DNA of 64,000 nt from Bacillus sp. X1(2014) (GCF_007678255.1 NZ_VEED01000004.1:1-64000), one strand, 5' to 3'. Shown: positions 25,777 to 34,706, numbered from the stretch's first letter. Program-made: numbers and translations. Notes: generated by a model from the letters alone, not told the origin.

Positions 25777-26196
25777 ATGATGAAAACTTATTCTATCAGC
25801 GAAGTTGCAAAAGAATTAAATCTTACAGTATATACATTGCGTTACTATGACAAGGAGGGTCTTATTCCTTTTGTAGAACGAACACCTAGCGGAACACGAT
25901 TGTTTAAAGAATCCGATATTGGTGCTTTAAAAGTAATTGAATGTCTAAAATCCACCGGGATGCCTATTAAGGAAATTAAAAATTTCATTGATTGGTGTTC
26001 TGATGGAGATTCGACTTTGCAACAAAGATATGACATGTTTATGGAACGGAAAGCGAATGTAGAAGCACAAATGGAAGAACTAAAGAAAACAATGGAAGTA
26101 ATTGAGCATAAATGCTTATATTATAAGACTGCATTAGATGCCGGAACGGAAGATATTCACAAAAATGATAAAATAGAAATTTCTACTATTAATTAA
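25777..26196 (+). CDS. MerR-family regulator, AdhR-like
   Basis: A 139-residue MerR protein: winged helix-turn-helix at residues 3-72 (YSISEVAKELNLTVYTLRYY), dimerisation coiled coil about 80-115 and a short tail. A Cys at about residue 52 (VIECLKSTGMP) corresponds to the sensing Cys of B. subtilis AdhR, which reacts with aldehydes. Further Cys are in WCSDG and HKCLY. Its operators control the divergent alcohol dehydrogenase, its own gene and the MFS-SDR operon downstream. I infer an aldehyde or electrophile-responsive detoxification regulon. Confidence 0.92.
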   Translation: MMKTYSISEVAKELNLTVYTLRYYDKEGLIPFVERTPSGTRLFKESDIGALKVIECLKSTGMPIKEIKNFIDWCSDGDSTLQQRYDMFMERKANVEAQMEELKKTMEVIEHKCLYYKTALDAGTEDIHKNDKIEISTIN

Positions 26197-26263
26197 GGCT
26201 AATTTCTGATAGATTGTGCTTTTTTTGTTATAAAGTATCAAACACCACGAATCGAAAGTATTA

Positions 26264-26375
26264 CGGACATTCACGTTGCCGCTAGGCAAGTTTTGTCCGT
26301 AAGAACCGGTATTGCGGACATTTCTCCTTGTCGCTAGACGAGTTTTGTCCGTAAGAACCGGCCTATGGACATTAG
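26264..26375. repeat. 51-bp tandem repeat of hairpin units
   Basis: Units start at 26264, 26315 and 26366 (last one partial), an exact period of 51. Each full unit has arms CGGACA/TGTCCG and ends GTAAGAACCGG. The inner stem reads GCC-GCTA-GGC in unit one and GTC-GCTA-GAC in unit two, a compensated base pair change. Confidence 0.75.
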
Positions 26376-26493
26376 CCCCTGCCATGCACATTTCCTCCTA
26401 ATGACGTAAGTCAAAAAAAACTTTATAATCTAGATTAAAAGGTCAATAGATATGATCTTAAATTAATTTCTTTTTTTACATTAAATTTTCTCC

Positions 26494-26524
26494 TTGATAT
26501 AGAGTTAACTCTAACGTTTATACT
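26494..26524 (+). promoter_or_regulatory. MerR-type promoter of the MFS-SDR operon
   Basis: TTGATA and TATACT are separated by 19 bases; the spacer begins TAGAGTTAACTCTA (26500-26513), identical to the operator at 25618. Confidence 0.8.
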
Positions 26525-26563
26525 AACTCCTGTAAATAATGCTCATTACAGGGGGTAATAAAC

Positions 26564-27763
26564 ATGTCTTTAAAGAAGACGGGCGATATTTTTTTGACTA
26601 AAAAAAGTAATTTGTTAATTTTCATATTGACTATAGGAGTATTTGGCATCTTAAATACCGAAATGGGAGTTATCGGGATATTACCTGCCATTGCTGAACA
26701 CTTTCATGTCAGCATTTCAAATGCTGGATGGCTGGTAAGCCTGTTTGCCCTTGTTGTTGCAATATCCGGTCCAACGATGCCGTTATTGTTTTCCTGTATA
26801 AATCGGAAGAAGGTCATGTTACTTGTACTCGGTGTTTTCGTTTTGGGGAACATCGTATCCATATTTACATCCAACTTTACCATTCTATTAATTGCTCGGA
26901 TCATTCCAGCCATTTTTCATCCAATTTATTGTTCTTTGGCCTTTACAGTAGCTGCAGCCTCAGTAAGTAAAGAAGAAGCTCCAAAGGCCATTTCTAAAGT
27001 ATTCATAGGAGTATCAGCCGGTATGGTAGTCGGTGTACCAATTGCAAGTTTTTTAGCTAGTGCCGTTTCGTTTGAAATGGCGATGGCATTCTTTGCAATT
27101 GTTAATGCTATTGTATTCATTGCCACGTTACTATTTGTACCATCGATCCCTGTTAAGGAACGACTTTCTTCCGGGGCACAATTATCAGTCTTAAAAAAAT
27201 CTATTACATGGCTTTCTATCATGACTGTCATTCTATTAAACTCTGCCGTATTTGGCGTTTATAGTTATTTTGCTGAGTATCTGAAAACTGTTACTAATAT
27301 GTCTTCGAATACCATTAGTTTGATGTTATTCATATTCGGTGGAGCCAATATTATTGGAAACATTGTCGCAGGGAGATTACTGACTAAAAATGCAAACAAA
27401 TTTGTCGCATCTTTCCCTTTTGTATTAGGGATCACATACATCCTATTATTCTCATTTGGCCAGTTCACCTTTCCTATGGCCTTCATTACCTTAATTTGGG
27501 GAATATTAGGTGGGATAGGTGGTAATATAAATCAATATTGGATTATATCTGCCGCTCCAGAAGCGCCTGATTTCGCCAATGGCTTATTTTTATCAGCCTG
27601 TAACATTGGAACAACCATTGGAGCAGCGGTAGGCGGGTTATTTATATCAGAAATGGGTACACATTATGTGGTATTAGTGGGAATCCTATCATTGATACTA
27701 AGTTTGGTAACTATTTTACTAAGAAATTATAAGTATAGTCCTGCAAAACAACTTTCTATTTAA
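26564..27763 (+). CDS. MFS efflux transporter, DHA1 type
   Basis: A 399-residue major facilitator protein with twelve helices. It has the layout of AraJ/YdhP-type drug:H+ antiporters (TEMGVIGILPAIAEHF near residue 30). It is the first gene of a two-gene operon with an SDR oxidoreductase and starts from a MerR-type promoter identical in design to that of the alcohol dehydrogenase, so it likely exports the inducing compound or its product. The ATG follows AGGGGGTAATAAAC. Confidence 0.9.
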   Translation: MSLKKTGDIFLTKKSNLLIFILTIGVFGILNTEMGVIGILPAIAEHFHVSISNAGWLVSLFALVVAISGPTMPLLFSCINRKKVMLLVLGVFVLGNIVSIFTSNFTILLIARIIPAIFHPIYCSLAFTVAAASVSKEEAPKAISKVFIGVSAGMVVGVPIASFLASAVSFEMAMAFFAIVNAIVFIATLLFVPSIPVKERLSSGAQLSVLKKSITWLSIMTVILLNSAVFGVYSYFAEYLKTVTNMSSNTISLMLFIFGGANIIGNIVAGRLLTKNANKFVASFPFVLGITYILLFSFGQFTFPMAFITLIWGILGGIGGNINQYWIISAAPEAPDFANGLFLSACNIGTTIGAAVGGLFISEMGTHYVVLVGILSLILSLVTILLRNYKYSPAKQLSI

Positions 27764-27792
27764 CCTTCAACTTCTTTATCATCATAATGGCA

Positions 27793-27837
27793 ATGATGAC
27801 CACATCCTTTCGGTAAATCTGGGAAAGTGGTCATCAT
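27793..27837 (+). promoter_or_regulatory. Intra-operon hairpin before the SDR gene
   Basis: ATGATGACCAC and GTGGTCATCAT are perfect 11-bp arms around 23 bases. The ribosome site of the SDR gene follows directly, so the hairpin could modulate its translation or stabilise the processed message. There is no T-run. Confidence 0.5.
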
Positions 27838-27853
27838 AAATGGAGGAATAAAA

Positions 27854-28561
27854 ATGGCAAAGGATCTAAAAGTTGCACTTATTACCGGCGGGAATCGAGG
27901 AATTGGATATGAACTGGTCAAACAATTAGCTTTAAAAGGTTTTAAGGTCATTTTGGCAAGTCGGGATCCGGAGATGGGTCAGGAAACTACCCAAAAACTT
28001 AAGGAGTTAAATCTGGATGTTTCGTTTGTGGTGATGGATGTAGATGACCAAGAAAGCATCCGTCAAGCTGCGATTACAGTAAATGAGCGGTATGGAAGAT
28101 TAGACGTATTGATTAATAATGCTGGTGTCTATTTGGATGAGAATAAAAAGTTAGTGGCCATGGACCCTTCCATTCTAGAGCGAACGATGGCAACGAATTT
28201 CTTCGGTGCATACCATGTCATCCGCTCCTTTATCCCCATCATGGAAGAACAAGGATATGGAAGAATTATTAATGTTTCTTCGGAATTTGGGGCGTTGAGC
28301 GAAATGTCTTATCCTGGAGTAGGCGCATATAAGTTGTCCAAGCTTGCCTTGAATGGACTGACACAATTAATAGCAGCAGAAATTAATGGTGATATCAAAA
28401 TAAACGCGGTCGATCCGGGATGGGTAAGCTCAGATATGGGTGGGCCATCTGCTCCACGAACTCCTAAGCAAGCGGCGGAGTCCATCCTTTGGTTAGCGAC
28501 GATTGGACCTGAAGGACCTAACGGAGGATTCTTTAGAGATGGAAATCGAATTGACTGGTAG
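27854..28561 (+). CDS. Short-chain dehydrogenase/reductase
   Basis: A 235-residue classical SDR. The cofactor motif TGGNRGIG is at residues 13-20, NNAG follows near residue 91, and the catalytic Ser-Tyr-Lys set is NVSSEFGAL, then AYKLSK (about residue 161). NADPH-dependent carbonyl reduction is the usual activity of this type (carbonyl reductase-like PGWVSSDMGG end). The ATG at 27854 follows TGGAGGAATAAAA; the longer upstream frame lacks a ribosome site. It is second in the MerR-controlled operon, consistent with aldehyde or ketone detoxification. Confidence 0.92.
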   Translation: MAKDLKVALITGGNRGIGYELVKQLALKGFKVILASRDPEMGQETTQKLKELNLDVSFVVMDVDDQESIRQAAITVNERYGRLDVLINNAGVYLDENKKLVAMDPSILERTMATNFFGAYHVIRSFIPIMEEQGYGRIINVSSEFGALSEMSYPGVGAYKLSKLALNGLTQLIAAEINGDIKINAVDPGWVSSDMGGPSAPRTPKQAAESILWLATIGPEGPNGGFFRDGNRIDW

Positions 28562-28684
28562 ATTATTATGGGCAATTTATTTGATGTTAAGTGTAGTTCG
28601 GTGAAAACGTCTATTGCATATGTTAATATATAAAAACCACATTAATAAATGGTCTATAAAATAATATTGTTGATATTTAAAAAT

Positions 28685-28716
28685 AAATCAAGGACCACAA
28701 ATAAGGTCCTTGATTT
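28685..28716. terminator. Rho-independent terminator
   Basis: A perfect 12-bp stem AAATCAAGGACC/GGTCCTTGATTT followed by TATT. It lies between the convergent SDR and FabF genes. Confidence 0.8.
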
Positions 28717-28725
28717 TATTCTTAT

Positions 28726-28770
28726 TAAAGAGAGTTAACCCGATAGTAAGTACATTTCTTCACTCTCTCT
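28726..28770 (+). repeat. Dispersed repeat, right-end scrap
   Basis: GAGTTAACCCGATAGTAAGT followed by ACATTTCTTCACTCTC matches the right end of the element. Confidence 0.45.
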
Positions 28771-28783
28771 ATTAAAACTATTT

Positions 28784-30022
28784 TCACAATTCATACTTTT
28801 TCAAGGCAATTACTGCATTATGCCCGCCAAAACCAAAAGAATTGGAGATTCCTATTTTGAGATTTGTTTGTCGGGCTACGTTTGGTACATAATCTAAATC
28901 ACATGATGGATCAGGGTGTTCTAAGTTGATAGTAGGCGGAATGATGCCCTCTTGGAGACTTTTGGCTAATGCAATCGCTTCAACCCCACCAGCTGCTCCT
29001 AATAAATGGCCTGTCATCGACTTATTTGCCGTAACTGGTATCCTGTATGCTTGTTCGCCAAACAATTTTTTAATAGCATTTGTTTCAGATATGTCACCTA
29101 TCTCTGTACTTGTTGCATGAGCACTAATTACATCTACATCATCAGTAGAAATGGACGCATCTTTTAAAGCCATTTTCATTGCAAGATAGGCTCCTTTACC
29201 TTCTGGATGTGGAGAAACCATGTGATATGCATCAGAACTAGCACCATATCCAATTACTTCAGCATAAATTCGTGCATTTCTGCGTAAAGCATGTGTTAAA
29301 GATTCAAGTATTAAAATACCTGCACCTTCAGACATTACAAATCCATCTCTATTCGCATCAAAAGGACGACTAGCAGTACTTGGTTCATCATTCCTCGAAG
29401 ATAACGCTTTTGCATTCCCAAAACTGGCTAGAGACAATTCTGTTATGGCTGCCTCAGCTCCTCCAGCAAATGCTACATCAGCCGTACCATACCGAATAAT
29501 TCTGAATGCCTCTCCAATGGCTGTATTTCCAATTGCACAGGCGGAAACAGGTGCCATAGAAGGTCCCAATGCCCCCCATTTGATACTTATTTGTGCTGAA
29601 GCAGCATTTGCTATCATCGAAGGCACCATTGTTGGACTTACCCTTTGTGGTCCTCTTTCTCGAAGTACATCAATATTTTGCATCAAAGTCTCAATTCCAC
29701 CTATTCCCGAACCAATATATACACTAAGACGCTCTAAATCTATTTCCTTAATGTTCAGATTGGAATCGTTCCATGCTTGTTCAGCTGCAACGAGAGCAAA
29801 TTGACAAAATCTATCCATACGCCTTGCATCCTTCTGACCAAGTATATCCTCAGCATTGAAATCCCTAACTAATCCAGCAATTTTGGTTTTATGTTTACTT
29901 ACGTCTAATGTATTAATGTAAGAAATTCCAGACCTGCCTTCGGTTAAATTCCTCCAAAATGTTTCAACATTGTTTCCCAAGGGTGACACGACTCCCATCC
30001 CTGTAATCACAACTCGTTCCAT
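28784..30022 (-). CDS. Beta-ketoacyl-ACP synthase II paralogue
   Basis: A 412-residue thiolase-fold condensing enzyme that extends acyl-ACP with malonyl-ACP. The catalytic triad is complete: C162 (MAPVSACAIGN), H302 (SAHATSTEIGD) and H339 (NKSMTGHLLGAAGG). The Gly-rich C-terminus (NSFGFGGHNA) is present. Length is normal for FabF. It is not in a fab operon, but stands alone and divergent from an MmyB-type regulator, so it is probably an accessory paralogue under separate control. The ATG has a GAGGGGGAATCATT site. Confidence 0.92.
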   Translation of the reverse strand: MERVVITGMGVVSPLGNNVETFWRNLTEGRSGISYINTLDVSKHKTKIAGLVRDFNAEDILGQKDARRMDRFCQFALVAAEQAWNDSNLNIKEIDLERLSVYIGSGIGGIETLMQNIDVLRERGPQRVSPTMVPSMIANAASAQISIKWGALGPSMAPVSACAIGNTAIGEAFRIIRYGTADVAFAGGAEAAITELSLASFGNAKALSSRNDEPSTASRPFDANRDGFVMSEGAGILILESLTHALRRNARIYAEVIGYGASSDAYHMVSPHPEGKGAYLAMKMALKDASISTDDVDVISAHATSTEIGDISETNAIKKLFGEQAYRIPVTANKSMTGHLLGAAGGVEAIALAKSLQEGIIPPTINLEHPDPSCDLDYVPNVARQTNLKIGISNSFGFGGHNAVIALKKYEL

Positions 30023-30145
30023 AATGATTCCCCCTCGTTATTAGATTATCTATATTTTGGCACCGTATTTATCCTATTACAAGTTGTTGTTTATCATAGT
30101 ATAATTAGTAATATGATTATCGTTTTAAGACAGGAGTAATTTAAT

Positions 30146-30994
30146 ATGAATAGTAAAACAAGATTAGAAGCTCTATCAAAATTTTTAAAGTTAAAACGTG
30201 CAAATATACAACCTCAAACAGTAGGATTACCAACGGGCATTAGGCGGAGAACTCCAGGTCTAAGGAGGGAAGAAGTCGCCCAGTTAGCAGGAGTGAGCAC
30301 TACCTGGTATACATGGCTAGAACAAGGGCGAGATATAAAGGTCTCGTCTTCTGTTCTAGACTCTATAGCATCTGCTCTACAGTTAAATAATGATGAACGA
30401 AAGTATCTATATGATTTAGCATTAGAAGTAAACACAAATGTGTATAAACATGAGGTTTTACAAACAAAACTTTCCCCCTCTTTAGAAAAAATTTTAACAG
30501 AATTAAAATACTGTCCCACACTGATTACAGACCGACATTTCCAAATCGTTGGTTGGAATCCTGCTGCAGCTTATGTTTTTCTGGATTTTGAACAAATTCC
30601 CATTGAACAAAGAAACTTGATCCGCTTAGTGTTTACGAGGAAAGAGTTGAGGGCTTTAGCTGTCAATTGGGAGCATTTTGTGAAAGGATTTCTTTCCATC
30701 TTTAGGGTTTATTATGGGCAAAATATGGGGGATGAATGGTACACTCAATTTCTTGAAGAAATGTCCAATCTTAATCCAGATTTTCAATCGTTATGGCAAG
30801 AAAATCAAGTAAATATGGCTCCTGAAGTGTTGATTGAATTTAGACATTCTAAGGCAGGTAAAATGATTTTTAATTTAACTTCTTTACAAGTTCATGGGGA
30901 TACAGACCTTTGGTGTAGCATTTATACACCTGTCGAGGGTTCGTCTACTGAAGAAAAATTGAAGAGTAGGATGAATAAAAGTGAAAAAAGTTAA
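30146..30994 (+). CDS. XRE-type regulator with MmyB ligand-binding domain
   Basis: The 282-residue protein has an N-terminal helix-turn-helix of the XRE type (residues 28-88; RREEVAQLAGVSTTWYTWLE) and a C-terminal MmyB-like PAS-type domain (about 105-265, beginning TDRHFQIVGWNPAA). Structures of related proteins have been reported with fatty-acid-like ligands bound. Divergent placement from a FabF paralogue, with 123 bases between, supports control of that gene by acyl chains. This is inference. The ATG follows CAGGAGTAATTTAAT. Confidence 0.88.
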   Translation: MNSKTRLEALSKFLKLKRANIQPQTVGLPTGIRRRTPGLRREEVAQLAGVSTTWYTWLEQGRDIKVSSSVLDSIASALQLNNDERKYLYDLALEVNTNVYKHEVLQTKLSPSLEKILTELKYCPTLITDRHFQIVGWNPAAAYVFLDFEQIPIEQRNLIRLVFTRKELRALAVNWEHFVKGFLSIFRVYYGQNMGDEWYTQFLEEMSNLNPDFQSLWQENQVNMAPEVLIEFRHSKAGKMIFNLTSLQVHGDTDLWCSIYTPVEGSSTEEKLKSRMNKSEKS

Positions 30995-31122
30995 TAGGTG
31001 GAAAACTCTTTCAAACGAAGTTGGTCTGCAGTATTGAGTTTTTGAATAATGTCTGTTAACGCCATTGGAAACCACTCACTCTTGTCCTTATTTATATCAC
31101 TATAACAGAACAGCAGTTCGTT
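30991..31122 (-). pseudogene. C-terminal gene scrap
   Basis: The frame opens after a stop and reads EWFPMALTDIIQKLNTADQL, then RLKEFSTY and a stop that overlaps the regulator's own stop codon. The amphipathic, coding-like composition suggests the last 40 residues of a lost gene. No family is assigned. Confidence 0.3.
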
Positions 31123-31166
31123 TTATACAAATAACAACACAATCGTTTAACTGAGCCAAAGAAATA

Positions 31167-31206
31167 AAGCCGAACATCATATTTCTCACAGGATGTTCGG
31201 CTTTTT
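31167..31206 (+). terminator. Rho-independent terminator
   Basis: AAGCCGAACATC, 13-base loop, GATGTTCGGCTTTTTC. Confidence 0.85.
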
Positions 31207-31297
31207 CTATAAACTTTTTGAATGAATATACTTAAACTAAACCATCCATAACTACGTCCTCAGTATCCATCCCTAATAAAATAGATTAAATTTCAAT

Positions 31298-32149
31298 TTA
31301 CCTAAGAAAATTCTCAATGATGGTAATTTGTTCCTCTGTATTTAAAGCTGGGGCATGGCCTAGTTTTGGAATCGTTACCATTTGACAGTTTGGTTTTTGC
31401 TTCATTTTTCCGGCAACATCAAGAGGAAGAAGGTCGGAAATTTCTCCTCGGATAAGTAAGATTTTAGATTGAATTACTTCCCAGTAGGTCCATAAGTTTA
31501 AATCTTCTGTGTGCTGAAATTGCAAAGCAATGTTGGGATCATAATCAGGACTTATTCCACCCTCATCTCTTCTTCTACATGAATATCGGGTAAAATCATT
31601 CCACTCCTGCTCATTCGCCAGACCAAATGTGGTATAAATGGTTTGATAATACTTCTTTAATTCACTAAAGGTTTTAAATTGTGGAGGATTCCCCACATAG
31701 CTAATAATCCGTTTAATGCCCTCAATATCTTGAACAGCATTATCAGATGCACCTGCTCCAATGTCATTTAACACTAAATGTGAAATCCTGTTTTGGTGAT
31801 TAGTGGTACCAGCAATTCGCATCCCAATGGCTCCCCCCATCGAGGTACCAACCCATCGGACTTGTTCGATTCCTAAATGGTCCATTAATTCAATCGCCAG
31901 GTTACTGTAATTTTCAAAACAATAGTCCTTTTCAGGAGACGAACTCCATTGGCTCAATCCCCTCCCAATTGTGTCCGGACAAAGAATATAATAGTTTTGG
32001 GATAAATGGCGGGCTAATATATCAAAGTCTCGCCCATTTCGAGTTAATCCGTGCCAGCATACCACAGCAGGTTTCTGTGAATCTCCCCATTCTGTAAAAT
32101 GAACTTCCATTCCATTAATCGTTTCAAACCTAGATTTAGGAAAAGACAT
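31298..32149 (-). CDS. Alpha/beta hydrolase
   Basis: A 283-residue soluble hydrolase: oxyanion segment CWHGLTRNGRDFD (about residue 30), nucleophile elbow VGTSMGGAIG (Ser near residue 100), Asp in RGEISDLLP and His in LGHAPALNT near the end, so the triad is complete. The ATG at 32149 follows GGTGGTTTT; a longer frame to 32221 has no ribosome site. It resembles general carboxylesterase/dienelactone-type hydrolases. It is a single gene. Confidence 0.88.
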   Translation of the reverse strand: MSFPKSRFETINGMEVHFTEWGDSQKPAVVCWHGLTRNGRDFDILARHLSQNYYILCPDTIGRGLSQWSSSPEKDYCFENYSNLAIELMDHLGIEQVRWVGTSMGGAIGMRIAGTTNHQNRISHLVLNDIGAGASDNAVQDIEGIKRIISYVGNPPQFKTFSELKKYYQTIYTTFGLANEQEWNDFTRYSCRRRDEGGISPDYDPNIALQFQHTEDLNLWTYWEVIQSKILLIRGEISDLLPLDVAGKMKQKPNCQMVTIPKLGHAPALNTEEQITIIENFLR

Positions 32150-32271
32150 AAAACCACCACCAGTCATTATTAATATTTTCACAATAAATATTCGATTTAC
32201 TGGCAAGAATCCCTTCTTCAAAAATCACCCTAAGTATAAAACAAAAAAGATCCTGCATGTTTTAGTGGTTT

Positions 32272-32541
32272 TTAGCGCCAGCGCTCTAATTTTTTTAAGA
32301 ATTTTTTTGTATACATTTTATTGAGAAAAAATTTTTCAATCCGATTCATATCTGATTCCTGAAACTTTTTTAAACTGAATGCATAAAATTCATCGAATGT
32401 TAAATCAGGCTGAACCCATTCACCATTTTGGTAACAATAGTGACAGTATTTTTCTGATGGTGTACCATCCTTTTCAGTTCCAAATTCACTTGGCACTTTC
32501 ATGGGCATGCCACAGCTTTGACATAGGTTTGGTTTTGCCAT
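32272..32541 (-). CDS. Putative zinc-ribbon protein
   Basis: An 89-residue protein with an N-terminal zinc ribbon: CQSCGMPM (residues 7-14) and YCHYCYQNGEW (about residue 33) give a four-Cys site. The remainder is helical and basic (KKFLKKLERW at the end). This layout matches the small 'putative zinc ribbon' family in which the ribbon is followed by a helical tail; no reaction is known. The ATG at 32541 follows GGAGGAGTAAT. Single gene upstream of the hydrolase on the same strand. Confidence 0.8.
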   Translation of the reverse strand: MAKPNLCQSCGMPMKVPSEFGTEKDGTPSEKYCHYCYQNGEWVQPDLTFDEFYAFSLKKFQESDMNRIEKFFLNKMYTKKFLKKLERWR

Positions 32542-32645
32542 TATTACTCCTCCGATTTTGTTAAATTTTGAATCTTCATCATCAACATTTACCATTTTAA
32601 GCTGTTCGGCGATGCAGAATCTATCCTTTTTTTTATTTTTGACAT

Positions 32646-33848
32646 TTATATATCATTTTGACGTTTAAATTCAAAAATCTCATCAACCGCTTGGTGATAT
32701 CCACCCGATTGTTGCATGGATTCTCTTATATTTGAAATAGCTTTTTGGAAAGATGGGTCGTTTAACACATGATTTGCGGCTTCACGTAGTTGATTTGCAC
32801 TCAAGCCTTGCATTGGTAATGTAATACCGGCTCCGAGATTAGCCACTTGCCTGGCAATAATCGGCTGATCCGCGCTTTGTGGGATTACAATTAGCGGAAC
32901 CCCGTAGTAGAAACCCTCGCTGGTACTATTCATTCCACCATGTGAAATAAATAATTTACTGTGTTTTAACACATCCGTTTGTGGAACATATTCTTTTACA
33001 ATAAAGTTTTGTGGAATCTCTCCTAAATCGATTAGTGGAGTTTGTTCCCCGATTGACAAAACAACCGTATGATCGCTATTTCCAAATGCAGCAAAACAAA
33101 GTTTATAAAAATCAATGGCTCTGTTAAAGACCGTACCCAGTGAAATATAAATGGGGCTTTTTCCATTGATTGCTGTGAGGTCAAAGTTTTCTTGGGTCTC
33201 TCGTGTTGAAATGGATGGACCAATAAATTTGTAAGTTTGGTTGAATGCTTCTCCGGAAGGTTGAAACTCTCTAGTTGTATACACGATTGTAAGTGGGGCA
33301 GGATTACAAAAAACTTCGTAAGGAGAATTGATCTCGACATCATATTTTTCCTTAATCATTGCTGTCAAGCTTTGATATTCATTGTTAATTTCTTTAACTA
33401 CTTCAGTAGGAATATTTTTAGAAAGCCGTTCCAACACTTTATCGAATGATTCCTTTGTCTCCGCAAAGGAAGTACAAGAATTGATGGCCGGAATCTTAAG
33501 AATTTGGGTAAGTATACGTCCACAACCAAACATGGAATCATGAATGATGTAATCAAAATGTTCTCCCTCAATCTGTTCGAGTACGCTAGGTATGACAATA
33601 TCTGCCGTATGTAAAAGACCGTTAATTCTTTCAAGTAAATAATTTCTTCCACCCGAGATAAAGGCTTTAATAAATTTTTGACCGTCCAATGTACGGACTG
33701 TTGCTCCCGCCTTCTCCAGTCGATCTCGAAAAGCTTCTATCGTAAAGTAGACGACCTCTTCCCCGCGCGAAACAAGCTCTTGGACAACTCCAATCGTTGG
33801 ATTGATATGCCCTTCTGATCCGGCATTAATAAATAAAACACGTGCCAT
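32646..33848 (-). CDS. MGT/YjiC-family glycosyltransferase
   Basis: A 400-residue GT-B glycosyltransferase of family GT1. N-terminal acceptor domain begins MARVLFINAGSEGHINPTIG; the C-terminal UDP-sugar site is FISHGGMNSTSEGFYYGVPL (about residue 292) followed by PQSADQPIIARQV. Relatives glycosylate macrolides, flavonoids and other small hydrophobic molecules, often as detoxification. The ATG at 33848 follows AAGGAGTGGTAGAA. An inverted repeat at 33882-33899 may be its operator. Single gene. Confidence 0.92.
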   Translation of the reverse strand: MARVLFINAGSEGHINPTIGVVQELVSRGEEVVYFTIEAFRDRLEKAGATVRTLDGQKFIKAFISGGRNYLLERINGLLHTADIVIPSVLEQIEGEHFDYIIHDSMFGCGRILTQILKIPAINSCTSFAETKESFDKVLERLSKNIPTEVVKEINNEYQSLTAMIKEKYDVEINSPYEVFCNPAPLTIVYTTREFQPSGEAFNQTYKFIGPSISTRETQENFDLTAINGKSPIYISLGTVFNRAIDFYKLCFAAFGNSDHTVVLSIGEQTPLIDLGEIPQNFIVKEYVPQTDVLKHSKLFISHGGMNSTSEGFYYGVPLIVIPQSADQPIIARQVANLGAGITLPMQGLSANQLREAANHVLNDPSFQKAISNIRESMQQSGGYHQAVDEIFEFKRQNDI

Positions 33849-33881
33849 TTCTACCACTCCTTAATTATAATTCTATATTAT

Positions 33882-33899
33882 GTATGAGTAGAGTCATAC
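33882..33899. promoter_or_regulatory. Inverted repeat upstream of the glycosyltransferase
   Basis: GTATGA and TCATAC flank six bases, 34 bases upstream of the start codon. It could be a repressor site. Confidence 0.35.
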
Positions 33900-34060
33900 T
33901 CTTGTCTTTTCAATAATGGGATTAAATTTATCATAATTCATTTCCTGAAATACTCAAACTTAAAAGACAAAATTATGAATCTGGCGAAAAACTCTTTTCA
34001 ATTAGAGTTTTAATTGCTATTATTCCTATTAGTATAGTAGGAATAGTAGGTGTGTTAAAA

Positions 34061-34273
34061 GTGTCTTTGTACGATAAATTACCAAGTGATTTTTTGATTC
34101 AATTTTATTATGAAGTGAAGAAAATGATTTCCAAAGGATTAGTTTCTAAAAATATGTACTATGAATTAGGACTAATAATTGCAGCTGCTTCAAGAAGAGG
34201 AATACTATTGGATAAGCCAAAAGATTTTGAACAACACATTGTTCACGAATTATTAATGGAATTAAGTAACTAG
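34061..34273 (+). CDS. Small conserved-type hypothetical protein
   Basis: About 70 residues, starting at GTG behind TAGGTG. The product (SLYDKLPSDFLIQFYYEVKK, then a helical body with LGLIIAAASRRGI and LDKPKDF) recalls a family of short Bacillus proteins with a 'KLPDDLLIQLY' opening and a 'RGLDLDKP' turn. Their function is not known to me. It is soluble. The frame stays open for 43 codons upstream without ATG, with a hydrophobic stretch, so a longer product cannot be excluded. A dispersed repeat with a strong hairpin follows the stop. Confidence 0.55.
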   Translation: MSLYDKLPSDFLIQFYYEVKKMISKGLVSKNMYYELGLIIAAASRRGILLDKPKDFEQHIVHELLMELSN

Positions 34274-34706
34274 AATTTTGCCGTGATTGAATAAATAGTT
34301 AATTGTAAGAAGTCATCCATTAAACAAGAAAGCCACTAATTAAAATCAGTGGCTTTCTTCAACTAAAGCTACCCGTTACTTTAAGAAGTTGTGCAGGTTC
34401 AATCTGCTTTTGGTTGTTATGCTGCCCCTTTACTGTTTATATTTCTGTGGAATAAAATCCAATTATAAATAATCTCACTACGTCTACATTATTTTATTTT
34501 TAAATAACAAGTCTCAAATTGGAGATTCCTCATTACATAAAGTACTATTAAATTAATAATGTTTTTCAAAAATTTATCATGTTGCTACCAAGTGGCTCGT
34601 TTGTTGGTAAAAGCCCATCATAAAGTTTTGTAAAATATAGATTAGAGGAAGAATTAAGAGTAATTTAAAATTATTATTTCCACCGACCTATTAGAAGGAG
34701 GATATT
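34274..34706. other. Intergenic stretch with one repeat
   Basis: Apart from the dispersed repeat at 34308-34395, I see nothing beyond AT-rich leader sequence for the YjdI-like gene. Confidence 0.5.
34308..34395 (+). repeat. Dispersed repeat with a perfect hairpin
   Basis: TTAAACAAG, then GAAAGCCACT/AGTGGCTTTC (perfect 10-bp stem, 34328-34358), then CTTCAACTAAAGCTACCCGT and TACTTTAAG. It could end transcription of the gene before it. Confidence 0.65.

Noticed and set aside
26264..26375. CRISPR-like short tandem repeats
   Set aside because: The 51-base period has no unique spacers, the whole unit is repeated and palindromic, and no cas genes are present.
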